From Alopecurus myosuroides (Eukaryota; Streptophyta; Magnoliopsida; Poales; Poaceae), in NCBI GenBank assembly GCA_028641055.1, contig CM054062.1, positions 173,557,642 through 173,621,641 on the forward strand: a DNA stretch of 64,000 nucleotides, given 5' to 3'. Below the pieces are notes generated by a model. The model searched no databases, was not told where the DNA came from, and was given only the letters and a program-made list of their open reading frames with translations. This document shows, piece by piece, positions 44,865 to 55,413 of this stretch. Each line of letters begins with the position of its first letter. The first letter of the stretch is position 1. Both the position numbers and the translations under genes were made by a program.

Positions 44865-45261
44865 GATTGGTCTGTTGTTCTGTTTAACCGAGGTAGTGAG
44901 GTCTATAGTTTAGGTATCAAACGCATGCAACTAGGGGTATCTTTTAACGTTTAAACGTGCCACATCCAAACACCAGTGACATTGGCTACAGCTGCCTTGC
45001 ACCATTGCCTTCCGAGCTGAAGCAGTCATACCACTCCTCGTTTAGGTTAGTGTTGGAGCCGCCACGAGGTGATAGACCATGACGATTTAAAGGGGCGTCA
45101 AGTAGGCGGCAACGGGGCGTTGTGCCTATGCCGGGCAGTGGAAACGCTTACACGCGTTATGCCAACGCGACCATCATCACTTATGTTGCAGTTGTGCCTA
45201 CAAAATAAGATATATACATAGTTTTTTGTCTCCCGTTCACGTGCATATTTGCTAGTATATT
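44865..45261. other. Unassigned sequence
   Basis: 397 bp between the LARD target copy and a LINE tail. I see nothing coding. It should be contiguous with 34158 in an allele lacking the LARD element. Confidence 0.4.
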
Positions 45262-45563
45262 TAAAAATATGAAGGTACCACTAAAAATTAGGATATTTAT
45301 TTGATTTTAAGGATAACCTTGTAAAACATAATTGGAATGGTTGCAAAAAATGTTGTTTTTGTGACCAAGATGAAAAAATACAATATTTTTTTATTAGCTG
45401 CGCTTTCGTAAAGATGGTATGGCGTATCATACATATCGAGTTTAATATTATTCCCCAAAGAACATCACAAACATGTTTGGAAATTGGCTATATGACTTCT
45501 GCGAAAGAAATAAAAAGTTTATATTTATGTGGGAGTTTGCGCTATATTATGTGTCATGTGGAA
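45262..45563 (+). pseudogene. LINE zf-RVT region, first part (split by solo LTR)
   Basis: The plus strand reads M-K-V-P-L-K-I-R-I-F, then K-D-N-L-V-K-H-N-W-N-G-C-K-K-C-C-F-C-D-Q-D-E-K-I-Q-Y-F-F-I-S-C-A-F-V-K-M-V-W-R-I-I and N-M-F-G-N-W-L-type text. The C-x2-C, later Cys and Trp of the zinc-binding domain are intact, but a small deletion after R-I-F and a later frameshift break it. The sequence stops at the codon for W of W-N-x-R-N-D. The rest of the domain resumes at 47506 beyond a solo LTR. Confidence 0.75.
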
Positions 45564-47505
45564 CGTTGGAGGTATGCTCTAGAGACACAGTTATTATTCT
45601 ATCTTCAAGTTCAGAATTAAGTTTATATTATCATATTACAACCGCTATAGCACTTGAAAAATGAGTTTTTAAAGGAAAATCTTTGAGCGGGTGTGAAGAC
45701 ATAAACAAACAAGAGTTTCTAATCTTGCCTCTAATATTAGTTTATGATTTGTGAGATGATCATATTTTTATGATCATGGACTTGGATAAAAGTCTAGCAA
45801 AATATAAGATTTTATTGTTAGGGTAACAATCGTACTGAACCGACCCAAATGTATGTTGTTGCTAAAATAGACTAAACAATCATTATATGTTTTAGCAAAT
45901 GCATATGAAGTTAACATTTACTATAATTCATATACTATGAAAATATCTAGTGACCGCATGATTGAAAGTTATACTTTGGATATCATCAATTGGCTTGCCG
46001 TAACTGGGGACTATAACGGTGATATCTGGGTATGACCTAGAAAGCGTAATGGTATTGAGATCGTTCAAGACTAGTATTTAACTCTTCTAGACGATAGAGA
46101 GATACATTCTCTGGACCCCCTCAATATCAACGATGACATATCGTCTGGTCAGACACAATATGATTTATCACAAGCTCATCGGGGATATGGATAAGAAAAC
46201 AGAACGATGTCGGTAAACGAGTTATATGTGTTATGATCAAAGAGTTTGGCCAGACCAGATCACATAGTCTCGCCTCATGATATCATTGGTATAGTGAATT
46301 TAAGGGAATAAGTGCAATGCGTAAATTATAATAAGGTCCCCTCGTTCTTCAGGAACACGTAGGAGCCATCCTGGACGTCCATGGTCCTGCTGTTGGTTAT
46401 TGTTCGGAAAGTACCAGAACATGTTTATGTGTTATCAGTCTTTACGGGTCACATGCTTAAGCCGTGCCAACCTTTTATTCAGAGAAATAATATGTTGTTG
46501 CTGGTTTTATGAATGTTCGATGTCATTACAATATCACAGAAATAAGTTCGGTGTCAATCGGAGTGGTTTCGGGGAAGTTACTATAAGACATAAATTATGT
46601 CGGTGTTAAGAAAAATTTAAATGATAAGTTAAGAAGGACATGAGATGTCCCAGGGTGTTAGAAATGTGTTTCTAACAACATTAGATACTATCGGAGATTT
46701 TATCTATAGGGGTCACGGGGTTCTGGAAGAATTCCGAGGGACTTTCCATATATGGAAGCAGTGTCGGAGGGGGGAAGATTTTCTACTATCGGCAAAACCT
46801 AATTTTAGGGGATGCTAGGTGGGTCCATGGTCTCACAAGGTGCATTGGCATTCCATAGGAATTTTCCCGAATTTATTTGATAAATAAATGAGTGGGAAAA
46901 GGAAAAAATAAAGGAGAGGGATTGGACTCCACTTGGGAGTTCAATCTGAGTCCTCCTAGCAGGAGTGGTACGGCCAAGGAAGGGAGGGGGAAACTGACCC
47001 TCCCACCATGGCAGGTTCCCTCCTTACTCCCACATCCCCGCCCCCTCCTCTTTGGAGAACACACAATTGATACTTTTGGCCTTCTCTCCCTCAATAATCA
47101 GATATCTAATTAGAGAGTCTCTAATAGAATTAGAAAATCTAATTAAATTAGAGCCTCTAATTAGAAACATCTCTAATTAAATTGGAGCCTCTTCTAATCG
47201 GGTTTTTGAATTATACTCTCCCGATTAGACCTAGTTGAAGGGTTGACATAAGCGTACGCGTGCACACCATAAGAGGGATTGCACGTGTGATCCTTGACGA
47301 GGGAAGACTTAGCGACATCCTTACAACTAGGCCTAGTTGTAAGGATTTGTGATTGTTTAGAACCCTTTTACGACTACATCGAATCCGCAGCCCGATGAGT
47401 TATGATTCTGATCCTCGCATGTATGGGCATGCCTCGTTATCTGCATAGTGGTCTTGGCGGACTACGTATGACAAAAATGATTAAATTCTACAGCGTTGGC
47501 CAGCA
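45564..47505 (+). mobile_element. Copia-type solo LTR within the LINE
   Basis: 1942 bp, beginning (C)GTTGGAGGTATGCTCTAGAG and ending GCGTTGGCCAGCA. The first T of TG is mutated. Start and end match the pattern of Triticeae Copia LTRs, where TGTTGGAxxTATGCCCTAGAG is usual. Flanking pentamers are TGGAA (45559-45563) and CGGAA (47506-47510). Removing it with one pentamer restores LINE codons. There is no internal domain or second LTR. It contains a cluster of short TCTAATTAGA-type palindromes (47100-47200) and no genes. Confidence 0.8.
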
Positions 47506-47893
47506 CGGAACATGCGTAATGATTTTACCGTTAACAGTGTGCAATCTTCTTCTTTTATGCAGGTTATTCCGATGGCACATTGCGTCAGTATGTGGTCCTA
47601 CCTAGTACCTACAACCAATGGAGAAATGCAAGGATTTTCTAGACACAACCGGCTGGATTCAGTTGTTCGGGATTTATACAGCCAGTGCAGCTCGCGTTCT
47701 AAGCTAAGAATAACATGTTGATGTCGAGTCATCTCTTGTTGTCTCTACTTTTCAAATGGCTGATACATCTACTGACCTTATGTGATTCGTGATGTTTTCT
47801 TTGTAACAAACGAATGTAATTTTAATAAAGTAATAAAAAACCGTATGCGGAGATCGATACAGAGGCCGGGGCTTCCCCAACTCTTAAAAAAAA
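47506..47893 (+). pseudogene. LINE C-terminal tail and 3' end
   Basis: Continues the LINE of 45262. The frame is R-N-D-F-T-V-N, S-F-M-Q-V-I-P-M-A-H, MWSYLVPTTNGE and VVRDLYSQ, as in LINE ORF2 tails. The stop is at about 47720. A 3' region follows with the LINE signature ACAGAGGCCGGGG (47860-47872) and poly(A) 47886-47893. A 5' truncation at 45262 makes this an ordinary dead LINE copy. The matching target copy upstream of 45262 was not found. Confidence 0.75.
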
Positions 47894-48820
47894 GAATTTG
47901 TGGTCTAAATATTAGATGGGTATTGAACATATGTGTCATACCAATTACTGTTGTAAATTCCACTGTACATTTCATTTCCAATGCTCTATAAATCTTCTTG
48001 GATATGGAAAATCAACTGTATTACCAGCCGATGGAGCTTCCAAAACGTGAATCACTTCAAAACACTGGACAACATATATACTGGATATCATGGGCCACTC
48101 CAGGCCGTGCTTCAACCTTCTGTGTTAACTGAGATTCAGCTCAACAATGGGGATTAGCTCAGCTATCCTTGAACCCCAGACCCAGGACACGTACATTCCT
48201 ACATAGTAACTGTGAAAAAAACTAAGCTTATCCTCGATCCATACCTATGTTGATGATTTATTTTGTCAGCGACGACTGCGCTAGTAAACTGCAAATAATA
48301 GAGCATTTTGAAGATTGCCTTGTCTTTTGTTCGAAGCCAATTTTTAGAGTTCCGATGGTCTAAGAAAGGATCTACCTCACTCACTAATCGAATGTGTTGT
48401 GCCCTACTCAGAATTATACCTGGGAGGAGGAGGTAGTGTCTAAGCTCAAACTTTAAATCCGAGCTTTGCCGCCTGAAGGGGTCCGTCGGTAGTTTATATT
48501 ATGTGCTATTGTGCTTGCTTAGATCAATAATTCTTAGTTGGTTGTCGTTATCTGTTTGTTGTTTGGTCCTGTAATTCACGCCAGCAGCTACTATACTTGT
48601 CTGTCATATAACTTGCTTTAGTGAAAATGGATGGCCTTCATGCTTTTTGTCTCAAATTTATTTTTTGTAGTTCATGACAGAATGTTTGGAACCTTGTTTC
48701 TGCTGGTTTCGGTGAATTCTCTGCACATACGCAATAATATTATCTATTGGTTCATGCTGCAGCATCTATACGTAGTCATCACATTGGTTTGTAGACCGCC
48801 TATTAGTTAATACATCATGT
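47894..48820. other. Unassigned sequence
   Basis: About 930 bp with balanced composition and no repeat family or credible coding frame that I can recognise. It includes the target site of the SINE that follows. Confidence 0.4.
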
Positions 48821-49111
48821 GAACCAACCTGTGGTTGGATGGTTAGGAGGGTGGTTGTACCCCCAGGCCACCAGAGTTCAAACCCCAGGTTTGACACTTG
48901 TGTGTCACATTTAGGCGGAATATTCGATTAGTGGGAGGCGACGTTCCTGTCGATAGCGAGGCGTCTGTGGTGACTTCGTCAATTTCAAGACCCGCCGGTT
49001 CAGTCTCTCGAAGATGCTCATAGAGGTAGGGTGTGCATGTGTGCATTCATAGGGGTGAGTGTATGCGCGTGTATATGAGCGCTTGCGGTTGTACTGTGTT
49101 TCTCAAAAAAA
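48821..49111 (+). mobile_element. Au-type SINE
   Basis: Starts GAACCAACCTGTGGTTGG and ends in a short A run (49105-49112). It carries a polymerase III B-box-like AGTTCAAACCCC (48870-48881). The body holds the Au landmarks GTGGGAGGCGACGTTCC, GGTGACTTCGTCAATTTC, TCAGTCTCTCG and GTGTATATGAGCGCTTG. Target copies ACATCATGT (48812-48820) and ACATCACAT (49112-49120) agree at 7 of 9 positions. The Au SINE is a tRNA-derived family best known from wheat and Aegilops. A minus-strand open frame across it has no meaning. Confidence 0.85.
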
Positions 49112-49483
49112 ACATCACATTCATGTTGCAATATAGTTGAAGAATATGGATATTATTCCATACAATGAGTTGGCTCTGCATTGGATTATTCAGTTTCGTC
49201 TTGACTAGTACATTACATGCAGACAAAATTCAAAGAGCTGATACCTCAAGCACCCATACTATCTTTTCTTTTTGTCTAAGATATTACTTGATCAACATCC
49301 ATGATAGAGTACAACATGGAGCCTCACAAAAGGGAGGTTGAGTCTAGAGAGTGCTAGACAGGCACATGCATGATTTACAGAAAAAACAGTAGCCATCTCT
49401 AACCAGGAGAGACATATATGTGTTGGGGTCATTGTGCTCACTTTGAGGAATAGGTTAACTGAACGTCAAGCATATCCTAATTC
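49112..49483. other. Unassigned sequence
   Basis: About 370 bp between the SINE and the 3' end of the next LINE. I see no features. Confidence 0.4.
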
Positions 49484-50002
49484 TTTTTTAAAACGGGGGA
49501 AAAAGTTTTGCCCCAATCTATTAATTAAGGGAGAGTTTTACAGAAAAACTAAAGCATAGTTACAAGCGGGACTACTCTCGCGGCATAATTTCACTCAAAC
49601 TTTTGACCTTGTGACACTCCAAAGTCTCGTCCCATCCTTGATTTTCTTCAAAAGTACCAAGGTTGGCGCGTGCTTGTTTCTAAAGACCCGGACATTTTTT
49701 TCATTCCAAATTTTCCAAGAGACTAGAAGGGTGAGGCAACGGCTTTCTGATTTGGTGAAGAGGCTCCGGTCATGAGCAACCACCAATCATGGAGGGATAG
49801 AGGTTGTCAAGCATTTGTGTCGACGGAGAAGAGACCAAGCCACTCCTTTATGAGGCTCCAAATCCTTACGGTGTATCAGCACTGGACGAGAAGGTGAACC
49901 ACCGCCTCCTCGGTTCTCTTGCAAAATGGTCATGTCCCACAATTAGGCCGCCCCCTCCTCTTTAACCTCTCGGTCGTCCAAACTCTATCTTGAATCATAA
50001 TC
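49484..50002 (-). pseudogene. LINE 3' end and C-terminal domain (second part, after solo LTR)
   Basis: The minus strand reads I-Q-D-R-V-W-T-T-E-R-L-K-R-R-G-R-P-N-C-G-T and C-R-Y-T-V-R-I-W-type text, then LLVSWKIWNEKNVRVFRNK (49700-49760). This is the zf-RVT domain and tail of plant LINE ORF2. The minus-strand 3' end lies near 49484 with an A-rich end (CCGTTTTAAAAAAG). Several stops and frameshifts are present. The upstream part of the same element starts at 51560. Confidence 0.8.
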
Positions 50003-51559
50003 TGATGGCCTTAATGCCCTCGTTGGTAAACCCCAAGAGAAAGGTGTGAAGAGTGCAGCAGCAAGTTTTCCCTCGGAAAAGAAACCAAGGTTGAATTGAC
50101 CAGTAGGAGGATAAGCAATCTCCGAAGGTTGATGCAGCTGAGTTGGCAGGGCGCACTACCGGTTCAGCAGCAACGTGGAACCTACACAACAAAATCAAAT
50201 CACTGTGTCCCAACAAAGCAGCGAGGTTGTCAATCTCACCGGTTTTGCTGAACACAAAGAGGTTAAATGTATGGTGTGGAAAACAGTAGGAACGGTATGA
50301 GAGCAGTATGAAAGCAGTAGATGTTTTATCAGTATGAGGAAAAAGGACCGGGGTCCACAGTTCACTAGTGGTGTCTCTCCGAGAAAGATAAATAACATGT
50401 GTGGTGAACAAATTACAGCTGAGCAATTGACAGAAATGAAGGCTGCACCGTAGTGCATATGAAATACATAAAGACTACTAAAAATCCAACTGCATCTATG
50501 ATTAAAAATCCACCCTCCAAATATCATCCGAACAAACGTTGGGTATTAAGTTGCAAATAACAGATAATCGCAGTAAGTAAAGTGTGTAATGTAAACAATA
50601 ACATCATCCTTAGACAAAGCATTGTTGTTTTCTCCCTAATGGCAATAACACATCCTCCATCCGTCACGTTTCTGTCACTCGAGCACAGATGAAAAGGAGG
50701 CATGAACCCACTATCGAGCATAAATACTCTCTCTTGGAGTTACTAGCATCTACTTGGCCAGAGCATCTACTAATAACGGAGAGCATGCAAGATCATAAAT
50801 AATATAAGCATGAAGATAACATGATAGATTGATAATCAGAAGACATAGCATTCAACATTCATCAAATCCCAGCAAACACAACATGTAGCATTACATAAAG
50901 ATGATCTTGATCATGATAGGCAACTCACAAGATCTAAACATGAGGTACAAAGTGGAGAGAACAACCATCTAGCTAATGCTATGGACCCGTAGTTCAGGGA
51001 TGAACTACTCACGCATCACTTTGGAGGAGGGCATGGTGGTGTAGACCCCTCCGGTGATGATTTCCCCCTCCGGCAGGGTGCCGGGGAGAGCTCCAGAACC
51101 ATCCCGATCTCGGGATGACGGTGACGGCGGCCTCGGGTGTTTCTCGGGTAAAAGTGGGATCCCTTTAGGGTTTATGTCTCGGGGGATTGTATAGGCGAAA
51201 GGGCAAAGGCGGTGGAGCCCTGGGGGGGCCCACACCACCCTCCCGGTGTGGCCAAGGGGGGCGCCACCCTATGGTGTGGGCCCCGTGAGGCCCTCCTCCG
51301 GGTCTCTTCGGGACTCCGTGGAACCTTCGGGAATTCTAAGACTTCCGGGCTTCGAATTTTCCAATTCCGAGAATATTTCCAGAACAATTTTTCTGAAACT
51401 AAAAACAGCAGAAAACAGGGAACTGGCTCGGTGGCATCTTGTCAATAGGTTAGTCCATAAAATCGATAAAATTGACATAAAGTGTATAGCAAACATGTGG
51501 GAAACAATAAGAAAACAACATGGAACATCAGAAATTAAGGATACGTTTATGATGTATCA
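50003..51559 (-). mobile_element. Athila-like solo LTR within the LINE
   Basis: 1557 bp on the minus strand, from TGATACATCATAAACG (51559) to ...GGCCATCA (50003). It contains family landmarks shared with elements A and B (AACCTATTGACAAGATGCCA near the start, TTTATGCTCGATAGTGGG, the GTGTCTCTCC...CTAGTGAACTG region). Flanking pentamers on the minus strand are GAGTG and GATTA, matching at 3 of 5. The insertion is confirmed because removing it with one pentamer restores LINE codons. It has no internal region. Confidence 0.8.
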
Positions 51560-52840
51560 CACTCCAAGCAAAGAATTGAACCTTGGGGGGCACACCTTTC
51601 AAACCATTTTTTTCATGTTGATAGAGATGGTACCGAAGAATTGGGCCTTGTATACCGAGGACGCCGAGTATTGACCATTCTCTGAAAGCTTCCAAGAGAT
51701 CCCATCCTCCACTCCCTCAAGTAGGACAATGTTTTGAAGTTTTCCCCCAAAGATCTACAAATAGCTCCAAATGGGTGAAGGAAAAGTTTGAATCTAATTT
51801 GATTTTTCCAATCCACCCATCATTATGCAAAGCATCCGCCACACTCCAATTTTTCTTTCTTTGGGAAGCCGAATGAATGAGAGGTGCAATGTCCTTAGGG
51901 GCACGGTCATCAATCCAATTAGCATCCCGAAATGACGTTTTCCTGCCATTGCCGAGGATGATAGTTGTGGTGGCATAGAAGATCTCAATATTCTCTTTTG
52001 TACACGGTTTTCCCATATGACACCCAAACTTTGAGGGGTCCGTCCATTGAAGCCAAGGCCACCGCAAATGAAACGCTCGAGCAAACTTGCTAATGCAAAG
52101 AACCCCGAGCCCCCCTCCCCCTCTTTAGGGCGACACACCATAGCCCAATGAACCTTGCATTGAGCACCCATAACCTTTTCGGATCTTGCTCAAAGGAACG
52201 CTCTCTCAATCAAACCTCCAAAGGCACCAAAAGAGGCATCAAATGATAATTGGCTTGGGAGGTGAGGACGGATTTAACAAGGACGGTGCGACCGGCCACG
52301 CTGAAGAGCTTTCCGTTCAAGGACGTGATTTTATTAGCCTTTTTATCCACAAGGGGTTGGAAATCAGCCCTCCGGAGACACCAAACCGAGAGGGGAGACC
52401 AAGATATCTACTGAGAAAAGAGGCCCGCTCCGTCGGAACGCCTTCAAGCCGCATCGAGGTTGAAATTATCGCAACAAATAGGGACCATAGAGCTCTATTG
52501 AAAGTTTGTGCATATACCGATAACCTTCCTAAAGGTGGCAATAATGTTTGCAAGATTATCGATGTCTTCTTTGATGGGATCCATGAACACCGCCGCACCA
52601 TCCGCATAAAGGGAGGTTCTCAAAATGGTGCCATGCCCCTGGATTTTATGAAGTAGACCATGAGAGGTAGCAAGGTAACCTGTTGGAGTGGGTTAATGAC
52701 AATGTCAAAAAGAAGGAGTGAGATTGGGTCTCCTTGCCAAAGTTGATACCTTCAATCCGGATTTTTGAATGTAGTATGTGCCTTTTTCCTAGTGACCCTA
52801 GGTTTATCGGACCAGAAAGTATGTGTTTGGTAAGAACAAT
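51560..52840 (-). pseudogene. LINE ORF2, RT palm to zinc-binding domain (first part)
   Basis: Minus-strand order from the right: Q-G-D-P-I-S-L-L-L-F-D-I-V-I (about 52735-52690), S-L-Y-A-D-G-A-A-V-F (about 52610-52580), the connection (52171-51794) and MRWPWLQWTDPSKFGC...GNGRKTSFRDANWIDDRAPKDIAPLI (52067-51900). The catalytic Y-A-D-D is changed to Y-A-D-G. Stops and frameshifts are frequent. The element is 5'-truncated near 52840, before the RT fingers. It continues at 50002 beyond the solo LTR. Confidence 0.8.
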
Positions 52841-54633
52841 TGTTGAACCCGCAAAAAATCTAATTAATTCCCGTTTTACCGGGCCAAACTTGTTTAATAA
52901 AATATGTTTGTGATCAATGATTAAAATAGGCTAGGGCTTAATATTTCACTTGCAATAGTGCATTACTAAACATGTGAGAAATAAAATAAAGTGCAAACAC
53001 TCAGCTTAATTAATACATATGTTATTTAGTTGTGTGTAGGCAATGCATCCGTAAGCCACTATGGCTCTGGGCACAGGTTACCAAAGAGTAATTCGTCCAA
53101 CCGCTGGCCCTTTAGATCCATGTTTCGGGGTTGCCTTGGTATTTAAGAATAAACAAACGAAAGTTTTAACTGTGGTGACATCATTGTTGTTCCTAAGAGA
53201 TCCATTTCTATCTATTGTACTCGTTGTCCTCTCATAGAGTTTCGCGAGTCAACCTTCCATTTCTTCCTCTTTATACCTTTACCTTGATCACTCTTCAGGG
53301 TCTTGGGTACCTAACAAGTCCTAGGAGCGAGGCATTGATATAGGAACACACACAAATAACATAATGAACTCATTAAACTAAAATCTCATGTGTCTTTTGG
53401 GTCTTGAAGCACATAGTTGCGAGGTTAGGCCTCAGCCCTTAGCATGAGGGGACTACTCGCACATAGCGATCAGATCAATAATAGAAAAACATTGTAGAAA
53501 ATAGTACTTCTATTGAATGAATTGATAGTTCTTACAACGTTACCAATCATGATGAGATCTAAATTACGAGGTAGTATGGCTATGACTATGGTGGTATAGA
53601 TGGTGGTGGAGCGGTGATGGCGGCATCACTTCATGGCGGTGAATAATGGGTTTGGCCTCCTTTCTGGGTGTTGTTTCCTCTCCTTTATATAGTGTCAATC
53701 AAAAGGAATTGGGTTTTTGGGCGTCTTTCTTCACGAATTGGCTCTGGACCCCTGGATGACTTTTAATATGTTTGATTAGATGGTCAAGATGGCACTGAGT
53801 ACGGTGGCTAGTACGATCGCTTGCTACCATACCAATGTTGGTTAAGCTTCATTCAAGAGCATCTTTAATTGTTTTTTCCAAACTTGATCATTTCCTTCCT
53901 TCTGATGTTGATTTCCAGTGATTTCCACATCTAGACTCTGAAATAAAAATAATGACAAGGAGATTTACAATTGACTTGCACATTAGGGGTTAGTGGCAGG
54001 TTTAGAGTAATATTGATATGGGGTGGCCCGAACTTCTCTAGAGCAACTCGAATAATGGTGGATGTTTTGGTAAGAAAACTAGTGCATCACTGAAAACTCT
54101 CATGGATGAACCCCGATGCCAATGCAACAGCTCTCAATCCTTATGGATATTCGCAACTACACACTCTTGCACAACGAAGCCATTGACTACGAAGATGAAT
54201 GCTTAAAGCAATACAATCTGAGGTTCTATGGTTTAATTTTAACGTAGTCTAACTTTTCAACTCGCAAATACAAGCCTATAAAGGCTGTTGGACGTCCAAG
54301 CTGCAGTTGGAGCCGTAAACAAACTAATCTTTAAGTTTCCTAACTTGGCAGGACTCTATTTGGAAACTGGCAGAAAACGACTCGTCAATTGTTTTGGTCA
54401 CCACACGATGTACGAGTCGAATCGGTGCATGGGGCAGGATCCATTGGAAATCCCTTCGAAATTCCTTTTCAGATTGTGCTTATTTTCTTTATTTGGAGTC
54501 CGTATGAAACGTCCATAATCGTTTCAAATTCGGGACTTCTGCCAGTCCGAACCGAAGCATCATTTCCTTGATGGCACCATCTTGTTGTTTTCCACGGCAG
54601 CAACTTTGTTTTCCATGCGTCCCTCTTGTGCTC
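52841..54633. other. Unassigned, probably old minus-strand LTR element sequence
   Basis: 1.8 kb with no clear coding motif. A minus-strand CTATATAAAGGAGAGG (about 53680-53695) resembles an LTR TATA box. The run of AG-rich leader-like sequence beside it suggests LTR sequence. No paired terminal repeat was found in the window. A frame at 54288-54518 is not convincing. Confidence 0.35.
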
Positions 54634-55413
54634 TGATACGTCTCAAACATATCTATATTTTTTGATGCTCCATCCTTGTTTTCTCTCCAATACCTTTATG
54701 TTTTCACATGTTTTTTCCTCCGTTTTCCGTATGTTTGTGGACTAACCTATTGAAAAGATGCCATAGAGCCAGTTCCTGTTTTCTGCTGTTTTTTGTTTCA
54801 CAAAAGTTGTTCTGGAAATATTCTGGGAATTGGACGAAACAAAATCCCAGGACCTTAGAATTTTGTCACGTACACGGAGTCCGGAGAGGGGCTCTGAGGT
54901 GGCCACACCACCTGGTGGCGTGCCTCCTCCCCTTTGGCCGCGCCACCACATGGTGTGGGCCCATCGGGAGCCCACCGACATCGCCATCTCTCCTATTTAT
55001 TCCTCCTGAGGCATAAACCCTAAAACATCAAGCCTCCATCCACGAAAAGTTCCGTAGCTTCACTGCCATCGCCGACAAGTATTGGGGGACAGAAGTCTTT
55101 GTTCCGGTGCCCTGCCGGGACGGGGAAGTGCCCCGGGAGCTATCTCCATCGACTCCACTTCCATTTTCATCGCCGTTGGTGACTCCCATGATGAGGAGGA
55201 AGTAGTTCCCCCTAGGGGATGAGGGCTCTACCAGTAGCTATGTGTCTTATCTCTCTTTCCCATGGTGTCATATTTATGTGATCATGATCTTTGTAATATA
55301 GTTGAATAAGTAGATGTTACTCTTCATCTATTATGCTACTCAAGTGGTTTTGTTATGAGATCTCCATAGACACTTTGACCGCGGTGTAAATTTGATACTG
55401 TGTGCACCGTGTG

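Noticed and set aside
52186..52656. Plus-strand frame of 156 residues
   Set aside because: It is the mirror of the LINE RT region. The minus strand carries the RT motifs.
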